The notes: generated by a model not told the origin, from the sequence alone. Shown: positions 16,381 to 25,584, numbered from the stretch's first letter. The stretch: 64,000 nt of DNA from Sphingopyxis sp. (GCA_030148985.1 JASBSJ010000039.1:26040-90039); one strand, 5' to 3'. Translations and numbers: made by a program.

Positions 16381-17253
16381 ATGAACGACCAGCCCCAAAT
16401 TGCGAACCCCGACTCGGCGAATATCCGCGCGGTTCCGGCCTTCGCCGAACCCGGCGTCCCGCACATCCGCGCGCTCAACGTGCCGGGTATGCAGGCGCTA
16501 TATGTCAAGGAGGTGCGGCGGTTTTTCAAGGTCCAGCTGCAAACTATCTGGGCCCCGGCGATCACGACGCTCCTTTTTCTCGTCATTTTCACCGTCGCGC
16601 TCGGCGGTGCGGGGCGCACGGTTATCGGCGTGCCCTTCGCCGATTTCATCGCGCCGGGCCTGATCATGATGGCGATGCTGCAGAACAGCTTTGCCAATTC
16701 CAGCTTCTCGCTGCTCGTCGGCAAGATCCAGGGGACGATCGTCGATTATCTGATGCCGCCGCTCGCGGTGGGCGAGCTGGTCATCGCGCTGGTCGGTGCC
16801 GCGGTCACGCGCGCAATTCTTGTCGGCTTCGCGCTCTGGTTTGCGATGCTTTTCTGGCCCGGGGTGAATGTCGGCGCCGATCATCTGTGGGCGGTCGCGC
16901 TTTTCGGGGTGCTCGGCGCGATGATGCTCGGCTTCCTTGGCCTCATCACGTCGGTATGGGCCGAAAAATTCGATCATGCCGCGGCGGTGACCAACTTCGT
17001 CGTCACCCCGCTCGCGCTGTTGTCGGGCACCTTCTATTCAGTCGATCTGCTCGCGCCCTGGTTTCAGGGCGTTGCCCACGCCAACCCCGTCTATTACGCG
17101 ATCATGGGCTTTCGCTATGGCTTCATCGGGACGGTCGATGCGACGATCGCCAATCCGGTGCTCACTGCGGCGCTGGTGCTGGTCGGCGTCAATATCGTGC
17201 TGGGGTTCATCACATATCGCCTGCTGGTGTCGGGCTGGAAACTCAAAGCCTGA
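16381..17253 (+). CDS. ABC-2 type transporter permease
   Basis: 290 residues with six predicted transmembrane segments. The ABC-2 permease signature is present: ALYVKEVRRFFKVQLQTIWAPAITTLLFL at the N-terminus and NFVVTPLALLSGTFYSVDLLAPWFQGVAHANPVYYAIMG near the end. It resembles the NodJ/YadH export-permease group. ABC-2 permeases need a separate ATPase, but none is adjacent, so the partner must be elsewhere. It is divergent from gcrA and convergent with hspQ. The cargo is unknown. Confidence 0.88.
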   Translation: MNDQPQIANPDSANIRAVPAFAEPGVPHIRALNVPGMQALYVKEVRRFFKVQLQTIWAPAITTLLFLVIFTVALGGAGRTVIGVPFADFIAPGLIMMAMLQNSFANSSFSLLVGKIQGTIVDYLMPPLAVGELVIALVGAAVTRAILVGFALWFAMLFWPGVNVGADHLWAVALFGVLGAMMLGFLGLITSVWAEKFDHAAAVTNFVVTPLALLSGTFYSVDLLAPWFQGVAHANPVYYAIMGFRYGFIGTVDATIANPVLTAALVLVGVNIVLGFITYRLLVSGWKLKA

Positions 17254-17277
17254 CGCCCTCGCCCCGGCGCTCTCTAC

Positions 17278-17652
17278 CTAGTGCCGGTGGATCGCACGCA
17301 CGCGGTAACGCCCGCGCTCCAGCCCGTCGAACATCGTCTCGACCTGCGGATGATCGATCGGCCCGCCGTCGCCGTCGGCGACCAGATTCTGCTGGCTGAC
17401 ATAGGCGATATACGACGAATCGCCGTTTTCGGCGAGCAGGTGGTAATAGGGCTGCTCTTTGGCCGGGCGGATTTCCTCGGGAATCGCTTCATACCATTCG
17501 TCGCTGTTCGCAAAGACGGGATCGATGTCGAACACGACGCCGCGAAAGTCGAACATGCGGTGGCGCACAATGTCGCCCGGCGCAAAGCGGGCGCGGCCGA
17601 TCAATGGCGCGGTAACCGCCGAATGGCGGGTGGATGAGGACTCGGGCGTCAT
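17278..17652 (-). CDS. hspQ: Heat-shock / hemimethylated-DNA-binding protein HspQ (YccV)
   Basis: 124 residues. The YccV-like domain is clear: ARFAPGDIVRHRMFDFRGVVFDIDPVF, then EQPYYHLLAENGDSSYIAYVSQQNL. In enterics HspQ promotes degradation of denatured DnaA and acts as a Lon specificity enhancer, and YccV binds hemimethylated DNA. There is an N-terminal 20-residue extension before the domain. Start ATG 17652. The 3' end is 24 bp from the ABC permease stop, so the pair is convergent. Confidence 0.9.
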   Translation of the reverse strand: MTPESSSTRHSAVTAPLIGRARFAPGDIVRHRMFDFRGVVFDIDPVFANSDEWYEAIPEEIRPAKEQPYYHLLAENGDSSYIAYVSQQNLVADGDGGPIDHPQVETMFDGLERGRYRVRAIHRH

Positions 17653-17826
17653 GCGGTCAATCTATGACGGTTTACGACTGTTTCAAGTGCGTTACATTCA
17701 CCTTTGCCGCGGTTTGCCGAGTCGATTGTGATCGAGGGTACAGATGCGTTGGTCATCAGGGTTCAATATTCCTGTGGCTTTCGTGTGTCCCGATCGGGTT
17801 TCGGGCCGCATCCACAGGGGAGACGC

Positions 17827-18456
17827 ATGATGGCTGACCTACCACCCAATAGTCCGAGTCCCGCCGCGGGTATCGTCCAGCGTGCCAAGGACATATTGCT
17901 CAAACCCAAGGAGACGTGGCCGGTCATTGCCGCTGAGCCGGCGACGACGCAGTCGATCTATGTCCCCTATGTCGTTGCGCTTGCAGCGATCGGTCCGGTC
18001 GCAAGTCTGATCGGGGGCCAGCTTGTCGGTGTCTCCGTACTGGGCGTGACCTGGCACCCGCCCATCGGCGCCGCGCTGACACAGGCGATCCTGTCCTATG
18101 GGCTGACGCTGGCCACCGTTTTCATGCTGGCGCTCGTCATCGACGGGCTGGCGCCGAATTTCGGCGGGCAAAAGGACCAGATCCAGGCGCTGAAGGTCGC
18201 GGCCTATTCGGGCACCGCCGCGTGGGTAGGCGGCATTTTCGGGCTGATACCCATGCTCGGCCTGATCGGGCTGCTGTTTGCGCTCTATGGGTTGTATATT
18301 CTCTACCTCGGCCTGCCGGTGCTGATGAAGGTGCCGCAGGACAAGGCGCTGGCCTACACCGCGGTCGTCGTCGTCATCGCAATCGTGCTGTTCTTCATCG
18401 TCGGCGCAGTAGTCGCCTCGATCACCGCACCGTCGCTGATGGGCGCGCAGATGTGA
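17827..18456 (+). CDS. Yip1-domain membrane protein
   Basis: 209 residues. A short cytosolic N-terminus (SPAAGIVQRAKDILLKPKETWPVIAAEPAT) is the standard opening of bacterial Yip1-family proteins, followed by five hydrophobic helices. Function in bacteria is unknown. The longer open frame is unlikely. CAGGGGAG precedes tandem ATGs at 17827 and 17830. It is divergent from hspQ across a 174-bp gap and is followed by the opposing tRNA-Ser. Confidence 0.82.
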   Translation: MMADLPPNSPSPAAGIVQRAKDILLKPKETWPVIAAEPATTQSIYVPYVVALAAIGPVASLIGGQLVGVSVLGVTWHPPIGAALTQAILSYGLTLATVFMLALVIDGLAPNFGGQKDQIQALKVAAYSGTAAWVGGIFGLIPMLGLIGLLFALYGLYILYLGLPVLMKVPQDKALAYTAVVVVIAIVLFFIVGAVVASITAPSLMGAQM

Positions 18457-18517
18457 TATGGGCGGCCGTTCCGCCTTCGGGACGGCCGTCAGCCGATAGG
18501 TCAGATCAGGGAAAAAA

Positions 18518-18607
18518 TGGAGGAGAGTGAGGGATTCGAACCCTCGGTACCGTTGCCGGCACTTCGCATTTCGAGTGCGACGCTTTCGACCACTCAGCCA
18601 ACTCTCC
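18518..18607 (-). tRNA. tRNA-Ser(CGA)
   Basis: Reads 5'-GGAGAGT on the minus strand from 18607 and pairs with ACTCTCC at the 3' end. There is a long variable arm as in class II tRNAs, the T-loop GGTTCGAATCC, and an encoded CCA at 18520-18518. The anticodon loop is CTCGAAA, giving anticodon CGA (Ser UCG codon). The base before CCA reads U rather than the usual G of tRNA-Ser. Confidence 0.93.
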
Positions 18608-18689
18608 TCGCTGAGAGGAGACGCCCCTAGCGGCGGTCCGTCCCCGTTGCAACCCTCTGGTCACAAAAAAGGACGGACCGGATGCGCGA

Positions 18690-21600
18690 TCAGCGCTTGT
18701 CGGCTTCCCACCAATAGGCTTCGCGCTTGCGCGTCCCCGTTTCCGCCTCGTTCATCGTCATGGGATCGTAGAGGCGCCCGCCGAGCATCACACGGTGGAT
18801 TTGCTCGGTATTGCGGATATTTTCGGTCGGGTCGGCGTCAAGGATGAGCAGGTCGGCGAGCTTGCCGGCCTCGAGCGACCCCACATCCTTCGCATAACCC
18901 AGCGAGGTGGCGGGCATGATCGTCGCGGCGCGAAGCGCGTCGATATTGCTCCACCCGCCGCGCACGAACGACCAGATTTCCCAGTGCGCTCCAAGGCCCG
19001 CCTGCTGGCCGTGGGCGCCGATCGACACCATGCGTCCCGCAGCGGCGATTTTTCCGGCCTGGCGCGCGGCGTCGTCGTCGACATAGTCGCTTTCGGGCGC
19101 GATCACGCGGCGCTTGTTGTTCGCGGCGAGCTCGGTCGGCGGGATATGCTTGGTCAGGATCGGATGCTCCCACACATTCGTGTGCGCACGCCAATAGGGG
19201 TCGCCCGCGGGGCCGCCGTAGGTGACGACGAGCGTCGGCGTGTAATCGACCCTGGTCTGACCCCACAGCTGCACAAGATCGCTGTAGAAAACATGCAGCG
19301 GGATGTTGTGTTCGACGGTCGAATTGCCGTCCTGAATGAGCGAGACGTCCATCGTGTAGAGCGAGCCGCCCTCGGGCACGACGGTCAATCCCTCGGCCTG
19401 CGCGGCCTTCACGACCATCTGCCGCTGGTCGCGCCGCGGCTGGTTGTAATTCTTGACACTGTTCGCGCCCTGCGCCTTCAGCCGCCGGACATGCGCGAGC
19501 GCGTCGTCATAGCCGTTGATTTCGGCATAGATGCCCGCCGCCTTGGCGCCATAAATGATCTCGCCGGTCGAAAAGATGCGCGGCGCGAGGATCAGCCCCG
19601 CGCGCTGCATTTCGGACGAAACAAAAATTTCCGACGCACGCGACGAGGGATTGTGGCTGGTCGTCGTGCCCATCGCCAGATTGGTGATTTCCGACCAATT
19701 CTGCTGCGGCACCAGCTCGTCGGCGCCATGCGGCCCGTGCGCATGGGCGTCGACGAAGCCGGGGACGATCGTCTTGCCGGTGGCGTCGACCGTCGTCGTG
19801 CCCGCGGGGACGGTGATCGCGCCCGCGGGACCGACCGCCGCGATGCGGTCGTTCTCGATCAGGATCGCGCCATTCTCGATCACGCCGCCGTCCTTGTCGG
19901 CCATGGTGACGATCTTTGCGCCGGTGATGAGCACGGTGCCTTTGGGCTTCGCCGCCGCCTGCGTCATCGCCAGCGATACGCCATCGGTGGGCGGCGTGAA
20001 TTTGGGTGCCTTGTCGTCGGCGGGAGCGTTGGCGAACAGGCTCGCCAGATCGGCGCTGAACAGCGTTGCGCCGCGGCTCCAGTGGAGGCGGCGACCGCCG
20101 TCCGACCAGTGTATATAGTCGGCGCCGCTGCCCGACACGCGCGTTACCGGCAGCGCGCCGCTCTTGGTGCCGAGCGACACGTCCTGTCCGCCAGGCATCA
20201 GCGGCGTGACATAGGCGTCGTAATTCTGCCGGAAGGCGAGGGTGCGGCCGTCGGGCGATATTTCATAGTCGCTGACGAGTTCGCCGCTGGCATGGACGCG
20301 CTTGTCCTGTCCGTTCATGTCGCTGCTGACGAGCTGGCTCTTGCCGTCGGCGGCGGTGACCATGAAGACGCGGTCGTTGGCTGAGCCGAACTGCGGCTTT
20401 GCCCCGTCGCGGCTGATCCGTTCGGCACCGCCGCCGGCCGCCGCGATGCGATAGATGCCGGGATCTTCGCCCCAGCGCGCCGAAACCAGCCCGCCGCCGC
20501 CGCGCCGTTCGAACACGATCGTCTTGCCGTCGGGCGAGAAGCGCGGTTCGGCATAGTGGCCGGGCGTTGCCGTTAGCTTGCGCGAACTTCCGCCGCTGGC
20601 GCCCGTCACATGGATTTCGCCCAGGCCTGCATCGGTCCAGCGCACGAAGACGATCGACTTGCCGTCGCGCGACCAGCTTGGCCAAGCCTCCATCGCGGAG
20701 TCTCTCGCGGCGGTCAGCCGCCGTGCCGCGCCGCCGACCGCGGGCTTGACCCACAGCTTGCCGAGCGTTTCGAAGACGATGCTGCGCCCGTCGGGCGACA
20801 CTTCGGCCCAGCGTGGCATTTTGGTGGTGAAGCTGTCAGGGGCGACCTCGACCGCCGGATGCGCGGCGTCAATGATCACGCGGTCGTCGTTGATGCTGAA
20901 CGGGATGATGCGCGCCTCGCCGCCGTTCGCGCCGATCCGGCGTAGTTTGCCGCCCGCCCAGAAGAGGATGTCGCGGCTGTCGGGGGTCCACGCCATGTTC
21001 GGATAGACGCCGGTCACCGCCCAGGTTTCCTGCACATCCTGGTCGAGTGCATCGTAAAGCTTTGTTTCAGCGCCCGACGCGAGATCCTTTACATAGAGCT
21101 TCGACAGCGTGCCTTCGCGCCGCACGAAGGCCAGGCGCTTGCCGTCGGGCGACGGCGTCGGGCGCACCGCGCCGCCGTTGCCCGACGCCGCGGTGCTGAC
21201 CGTCCCGTCGTCGAGGCTGTAGCGTTCGATGTGGAACAGGTCGCTATTGCTGTCCTGCGCATATTCAAAGATCGGCCCCGGCGTGACGTTGCGCGTGTAA
21301 TAGACGCTCTTGCCGTCGGGCGCAAAAATGGGTTCGCCGAGTTCCTTCTGATGCCGCTCATTGGGTTTCTTGACCAGCGGCACACCAGCGCCGCCCGACA
21401 CATGATACATCCACACCTCACCCGTGCCGAGCGAGCGGCCGGTGGTGAAATGCTTTTTGGCGACGAGGAACTGCCCGTCGGGGCTCCAGCTCGGCTGGTT
21501 GAGCAGACGGAAATCCTCTTTCGACACTTGCCTTTTGTCGCTGCCGTCGCGGTTCATGATCCAGATATTGTCGCCGCCGCCGCGGTCGGAAACGAACGCA

Positions 21601-21926
21601 ATGCGCGTGCCGTCGGGGGAGAAGCGCGGCTGATGCTCATAGGCGAGCCCCTCGGCGATGCGCGTCGGTGTGCCGCCGTCGATGGGCATCGTATAGATGT
21701 CGCCAAGCAGGTCGAAGGTGATGGTGCGGCCGTCGGGGGCGACATCGACGTTCATCCAGCTGCCTTCGTCGACCGCAATCGGGACTTTGCGGGTTGCCAT
21801 GCCCGGCGGGGCGTTGACGTCCCACTTGTCATCTTTGGTCTCGGCCGCCGGGGCGGGGGCGCTTTGCGCCCAGACCGAGGTTGAACAAGCCAAAGTCGCC
21901 GCAAGGGCGAGAGCGAAGCGCGCCAT
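18690..21926 (-). CDS. Secreted TolB/PD40-propeller amidohydrolase
   Basis: 1078 residues. The signal peptide ends at STSVWAQ near residue 21. Residues about 50-640 hold many PD40 repeats (F-S-P-D-G-x-x-I-x-F type), for example HQPRFSPDGTRIAFVSDRGG and EPRFSPDGKTIVFERRGG, forming a TolB-like propeller. From about 655 an amidohydrolase domain begins (GTVLITGAKIVTM), with metal ligands in VDAHAHGPHG, a probable carboxylated Lys in NSVKNYNQP, and His in TVEHNIPLH and SIGAHGQQAGLGAHWE. The family is thought to act as periplasmic peptidases or imidase-like hydrolases; the substrate is unknown. It stands alone. Confidence 0.87.
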   Translation of the reverse strand: MARFALALAATLACSTSVWAQSAPAPAAETKDDKWDVNAPPGMATRKVPIAVDEGSWMNVDVAPDGRTITFDLLGDIYTMPIDGGTPTRIAEGLAYEHQPRFSPDGTRIAFVSDRGGGDNIWIMNRDGSDKRQVSKEDFRLLNQPSWSPDGQFLVAKKHFTTGRSLGTGEVWMYHVSGGAGVPLVKKPNERHQKELGEPIFAPDGKSVYYTRNVTPGPIFEYAQDSNSDLFHIERYSLDDGTVSTAASGNGGAVRPTPSPDGKRLAFVRREGTLSKLYVKDLASGAETKLYDALDQDVQETWAVTGVYPNMAWTPDSRDILFWAGGKLRRIGANGGEARIIPFSINDDRVIIDAAHPAVEVAPDSFTTKMPRWAEVSPDGRSIVFETLGKLWVKPAVGGAARRLTAARDSAMEAWPSWSRDGKSIVFVRWTDAGLGEIHVTGASGGSSRKLTATPGHYAEPRFSPDGKTIVFERRGGGGLVSARWGEDPGIYRIAAAGGGAERISRDGAKPQFGSANDRVFMVTAADGKSQLVSSDMNGQDKRVHASGELVSDYEISPDGRTLAFRQNYDAYVTPLMPGGQDVSLGTKSGALPVTRVSGSGADYIHWSDGGRRLHWSRGATLFSADLASLFANAPADDKAPKFTPPTDGVSLAMTQAAAKPKGTVLITGAKIVTMADKDGGVIENGAILIENDRIAAVGPAGAITVPAGTTTVDATGKTIVPGFVDAHAHGPHGADELVPQQNWSEITNLAMGTTTSHNPSSRASEIFVSSEMQRAGLILAPRIFSTGEIIYGAKAAGIYAEINGYDDALAHVRRLKAQGANSVKNYNQPRRDQRQMVVKAAQAEGLTVVPEGGSLYTMDVSLIQDGNSTVEHNIPLHVFYSDLVQLWGQTRVDYTPTLVVTYGGPAGDPYWRAHTNVWEHPILTKHIPPTELAANNKRRVIAPESDYVDDDAARQAGKIAAAGRMVSIGAHGQQAGLGAHWEIWSFVRGGWSNIDALRAATIMPATSLGYAKDVGSLEAGKLADLLILDADPTENIRNTEQIHRVMLGGRLYDPMTMNEAETGTRKREAYWWEADKR

Positions 21927-22070
21927 GATATTATCCCCGTTTGAAATTATGTGCTGACCATATGGTCGGCACGCGAACTTGCAAGCGACAGCTTTCGACG
22001 AAGACGCTGGCAGGCTCGACGGGCGGCTGCTAGCCGGGTTGGCAGAAACAGAATGGGGAGAGGAAATGGT

Positions 22071-23249
22071 GTGCCGCTGTCAGGAATAAGGGTGCTCGAT
22101 TTCGGCCGCTATATCGCCGGCCCCTACTGTGCGGCGCTGCTCGCCGATTATGGCGCCGACGTCATCCGTATCGAGGCGCCGGGCGGCAATGACGACCGCT
22201 ATACGGTGCCCGTCGCCGATGATGGTTCGGGCGCGATGTTCATGCAGATGAACCGCGCCAAACGCTGCCTGACCTTGAAACCCGGCAGCCCCGAGGGACG
22301 CGAGATCGTGCGCCGCCTGGTTGCAACCGCCGATGTCGTCGTCGCCAACCTGCCGCACGACGCGCTGGTTAAGCTGGGGCTCGATCACGAGAGCCTGTCT
22401 GCCATCAACCCGCGCATCATCCTCGCGACCGCCTCCGCCTTTGGCAGCGAAGGGCCGCTGGCGAGCCGCGTCGGCTTCGACGCGGTGGGACAGGCGATGT
22501 CGGGGACGGTCCACCTCACCGGCACGGCGGATCAGCCCTATCGCGCGCAGGTCAATTATGTCGATTTCGGCACCGCGCTCCACTGTGCCTTTGGCATCCT
22601 GCTCGCGCTGCGCGAGCGCGAGGCGACGGGCCGGGGGCAATGCGTGTCCGGGTCGCTGCTCGGAACCGCCCTCGCGCTGTCGAACGCGCTCACCATCGAC
22701 CATGCGCTGAACGGCATCGACCGCCAGCCGATCGGCAACCGCAGCTTCAGCTCGGCCCCGACCGACCTGTTTCGCACGCGCGACGGCTGGATCGTCACGC
22801 AGATCGTCGGCAATGGCATATTTGCGCGCTGGGCGGGGCTTGTCGGGCAACCCGAACTCGTCGATGATCCGCGCTATGCCAGCGACATATTGCGCGGCGA
22901 CAATGGCGCGGAGTTGAGCGCGATCATGCAACGCTGGTGCATCGAGCGCACGAGCGCCGACGCCATCGCCGAACTGGGCGCGGCGCGCGTGCCGGCGGCG
23001 CCGGTGCTGCGTCCGAGCGAAGTGCTGGCGCAGCCGCAGGTCGCAGCGATGCGACTCGTCGAACCCGTCGTCTATCCGGGCGTGCCGGGTGAAGTGCCAG
23101 TCATCCGCGCGCCGATCCACCTGTCGGCGAGCGACAAGGTCGCGGCGGCCCGCGCGCCGCAGCTCGGCGAGCATAGCGACGCCATCCTCGCCGAGATCGG
23201 ATATAATGCCGAGGCGATAGCGGCTTTGCGCGCGGCAAATATTATTTGA
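22071..23249 (+). CDS. CaiB/BaiF family III CoA-transferase
   Basis: About 392 residues. The opening PLSGIRVLDFGRYIAGPYCAALLADYGADVIRIEAPGG is the class III CoA-transferase signature, and MNRAKRCLTLKPGSPEGREIV and the Asp in NYVDFGTALHCAFGIL are also typical. These enzymes move CoA between carboxylic acids (formyl-CoA, carnitine, bile-acid or racemase branches), and the branch is not clear. GTG 22071 has GGGGAGAGG at good spacing. ATG 22053 would overlap that ribosome-binding site and is less likely. It is divergent from the amidohydrolase and followed by the GST gene. Confidence 0.87.
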   Translation: MPLSGIRVLDFGRYIAGPYCAALLADYGADVIRIEAPGGNDDRYTVPVADDGSGAMFMQMNRAKRCLTLKPGSPEGREIVRRLVATADVVVANLPHDALVKLGLDHESLSAINPRIILATASAFGSEGPLASRVGFDAVGQAMSGTVHLTGTADQPYRAQVNYVDFGTALHCAFGILLALREREATGRGQCVSGSLLGTALALSNALTIDHALNGIDRQPIGNRSFSSAPTDLFRTRDGWIVTQIVGNGIFARWAGLVGQPELVDDPRYASDILRGDNGAELSAIMQRWCIERTSADAIAELGAARVPAAPVLRPSEVLAQPQVAAMRLVEPVVYPGVPGEVPVIRAPIHLSASDKVAAARAPQLGEHSDAILAEIGYNAEAIAALRAANII

Positions 23250-23325
23250 CCGGGCAAGGGTGGACAGCGCGGGCGTGGCCACTTACGTTACCGGTCGGTA
23301 TAAAAATCAGCCAAGGAGCCTCCCG

Positions 23326-24201
23326 ATGACCGACACCAGCGAATATGTGCCGCCGAAAATCTGGACGTGGGACAAGGAAAGCGGCGGGCGTTTCGCCAAT
23401 ATCAACCGCCCGGTCGCGGGGCCGACGCACGACAAGGATCTGCCCGTCGGCAAGCATCCGCTCCAGCTCTACTCGCTCGGCACGCCCAATGGCGTGAAGG
23501 TGACGGTGATGCTCGAGGAGCTGCTGGCAGCGGGGCACAGCGGCGCCGAATATGACGCCTGGCTGATCAACATCGGCGAGGGCGACCAGTTTTCGAGCGG
23601 CTTCGTCGGCGCCAATCCGAACAGCAAGATCCCCGCGCTGATCGACCGCAGCGGGCCGGAGCCGATCCGGGTTTTCGAATCGGGCGCGATCCTGATCCAT
23701 CTGGCGGAGAAGTTCGGCGCCTTCCTGCCGACCGATACCGCGAAGCGCGCCGAAACCCTGTCGTGGCTGATGTGGCAGATGGGCAGTGCGCCTTTTCTCG
23801 GCGGCGGCTTCGGGCATTTCTATGCCTATGCACCGACGAAGCAGGAATATCCGATCAATCGTTATGCAATGGAAGTGAAGCGCCAGCTCGACGTGCTCGA
23901 CCGGCGCCTTGCTGAGAGCGAATTTATCGCGGGCGGCGACTATACGATCGCCGACATGGCGATCTGGCCCTGGTATGGCGCGCTCGTTAAGGGGCTGGTC
24001 TATGATGCGGGCGAGTTTTTGCAGGTGCAGGAGTATAAGAATGTTCTGCGCTGGACCGACCAGCTTGCCGCGCGCCCGGCGGTGAAGCGCGGGCGGATGG
24101 TCAACCGCCTGACCGGCGATCCGGCGAGCCAGCTTCGCGAACGCCACGACGCCTCCGATTTCGAGCTGCGCACGCAGGATAAGCTGGAGGCTGCCGGATA
24201 G
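23326..24201 (+). CDS. Glutathione transferase, nu class (YghU-like)
   Basis: 291 residues. The N-terminal extension EYVPPKIWTWDKESGGRFANINRPVAGPTHDKDLPVGKHPLQLYSLGTPNGVKVTVMLEEL matches YghU/YfcG nu-class enzymes. The thioredoxin-like domain ends with NSKIPALIDRSG and FESGAILIHLAEKF, and the all-helical domain contains YTIADMAIWPWYG. These proteins show disulfide-bond reductase activity with two glutathiones. The start is ATG 23326 with AAGGAG 8 bases upstream. Confidence 0.9.
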   Translation: MTDTSEYVPPKIWTWDKESGGRFANINRPVAGPTHDKDLPVGKHPLQLYSLGTPNGVKVTVMLEELLAAGHSGAEYDAWLINIGEGDQFSSGFVGANPNSKIPALIDRSGPEPIRVFESGAILIHLAEKFGAFLPTDTAKRAETLSWLMWQMGSAPFLGGGFGHFYAYAPTKQEYPINRYAMEVKRQLDVLDRRLAESEFIAGGDYTIADMAIWPWYGALVKGLVYDAGEFLQVQEYKNVLRWTDQLAARPAVKRGRMVNRLTGDPASQLRERHDASDFELRTQDKLEAAG

Positions 24202-24491
24202 GGTGACTTCGCTGTTGATCAGGCCGGGTTGGGTGATCGGCCCGATCGGGCCAGAGGTCGCGAAGTGGTTCCAAAGTTCAGTAAAGGTCAGCCTTGCGCG
24301 TCGTCCTGGTTGGGCCGCTCCGGCGTACAATGCCGCCCAGAGTCTTGCGCGCACCCGTAGGTGTGCCACATCGCTTTTGTCCACATATGGAAAGGACCGT
24401 GATCAAGGCTGGCACAGCCGGGCTATGTAGGACAGCGCTTTTTCGTGGCAGATGTCCGACTTGGGGTGGATTCCTGGCCTTCCTTATTCGG

Positions 24492-24563
24492 CATCCCGGC
24501 GAAGGCCGGGATCTCGCCGGTGCGTCAGGACGAGAGGGTGAGATCCCGGCCTTCGCCGGGATG
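24492..24563. repeat. Palindromic repeat with 24-bp perfect arms
   Basis: Arms at 24492-24515 and 24540-24563 are exact inverted repeats. Each arm contains CCCGGCGAAGGCCGGG, so it is also self-complementary. This is the type of short dispersed palindrome common in sphingomonad and other proteobacterial intergenic DNA. It lies in the 603-bp non-coding gap 24202-24804, together with a second palindrome 48 bp away and a terminator. I see no gene in the remaining part. Confidence 0.88.
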
Positions 24564-24610
24564 ACGACGATAGAAATGGCTGCTTTCGGTCGGAACGCGG
24601 CATTCTATAA

Positions 24611-24685
24611 GATTCGCGCAGAGGCGCAGAGATCGCAGAGAAGAGTGCGCTTCAACTCTGCGATCTCTGCGCCTCTGCGCGAATC
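24611..24685. repeat. Palindromic repeat with 30-bp perfect arms
   Basis: Arms at 24611-24640 and 24656-24685 are exact inverted repeats around a 15-base loop. The arm contains the short repeated word GCAGAG three times (CGCAGAGGCGCAGAGATCGC). It is unrelated in sequence to the palindrome at 24492 and would form a very stable hairpin in either transcript. Confidence 0.9.
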
Positions 24686-24748
24686 CTGTTCCAACCCGGC
24701 CCTTCAGGCAAAAGACCGCAATCGGTCATCAACCGCCATTCTCTCCCA

Positions 24749-24776
24749 AAGAAAAAGCCCGCGCCGAGGCGCGGGT
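24749..24776 (-). terminator. Rho-independent terminator of the DUF1134 gene
   Basis: On the minus strand the stem CCCGCGC / GCGCGGG with a 4-base loop is followed by CTTTTTCTTT. It lies about 30 bases after the stop of the minus-strand gene at 24805. Confidence 0.82.
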
Positions 24777-24804
24777 TCTTGCCCCCGGGGCGGGCGGGTT
24801 GGTG

Positions 24805-25584
24805 TCAGAAGGGCACCCAATTCTGTTTTTTGCGGAACTTCATATAGCCGACGTTGGCGCCGAGCCGCGCGCCGACGCCGACGCGGATCGGGATTAGCAC
24901 CACGTCGCCGCGGCGCAGGTAGCTGGCATTGAAGCCGCCGACGAGATAGGCGGCGCCTTCGCCCGCGGGATAGCGTTTGTAGAGATCTTCGCTGTCGAAG
25001 AGGTTATAGACGAGGACGAAGGTGTTGCCCGCGTTGGCGCCTGCGTCGAAGCCGATCGACGGGCCGGTCCAATAAGCGGGAAGCTCGCCCTCGATCTTGT
25101 GGTGCAGCGTGCCCGACCCATAACGCACACCCAGCACGAGCGCGCCGCCGGCCTCGCGCCCGACGATATAGGCGTTGGGTTCGCCCTGCTTGCGCAATAT
25201 ATCCTCGATCATCGCGGCAAGGCCCTGCGCACCCTTGCCGAACACGCCTTCAGCCGCACCGATGAGGTCATCCTTCTTATAGGTCGAACCCGCTTCGGCA
25301 TCGACGCTGGTCGCGGTCATGTCGGTGCTTTGGCCGCCCGACGCGGTGCCATCGGCAGGCACTTCGCTCGTCTGCTGCTCACCGGTGGCGAGGTCGCTGT
25401 CATAGGATTCGCTCGGCAGCGGATCGCTCGTCGCCGGTGGTGGCGATGGATTATCCAGATCAGAGTCGACCTGCATACTGCTGGGGTCGATTTCGCGCAT
25501 CTGCGCCGCCGCCGGAACCGGCGTCAGCGCGAGGCCGATCGACGCCAATGTCGCCAAGGCCAGGCTGGTGAACGTCTTACGCAT
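24805..25584 (-). CDS. DUF1134 protein, EipA-like envelope integrity factor
   Basis: 259 residues. The signal peptide ends at VPAAAQ near residue 28 and is followed by a low-complexity acidic/Ser/Pro stretch to about residue 100. The DUF1134 domain then runs to the end: GVFGKGAQGLAAMIEDILRKQGEPNAYIVGREAGGALVLGVRYGSGTL and WTGPSIGFDAGANAGNTFVLVYNL. In Brucella the DUF1134 protein EipA is a periplasmic factor needed for envelope integrity, and a similar role is inferred here. The start is ATG 25584; an upstream extension in the same frame has no support. It carries its own terminator. Confidence 0.88.
   Translation of the reverse strand: MRKTFTSLALATLASIGLALTPVPAAAQMREIDPSSMQVDSDLDNPSPPPATSDPLPSESYDSDLATGEQQTSEVPADGTASGGQSTDMTATSVDAEAGSTYKKDDLIGAAEGVFGKGAQGLAAMIEDILRKQGEPNAYIVGREAGGALVLGVRYGSGTLHHKIEGELPAYWTGPSIGFDAGANAGNTFVLVYNLFDSEDLYKRYPAGEGAAYLVGGFNASYLRRGDVVLIPIRVGVGARLGANVGYMKFRKKQNWVPF

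Noticed and set aside
24202..24490. Short ORFs downstream of the GST gene
   Set aside because: No ribosome sites, no recognisable products, and they run into palindromic repeats.
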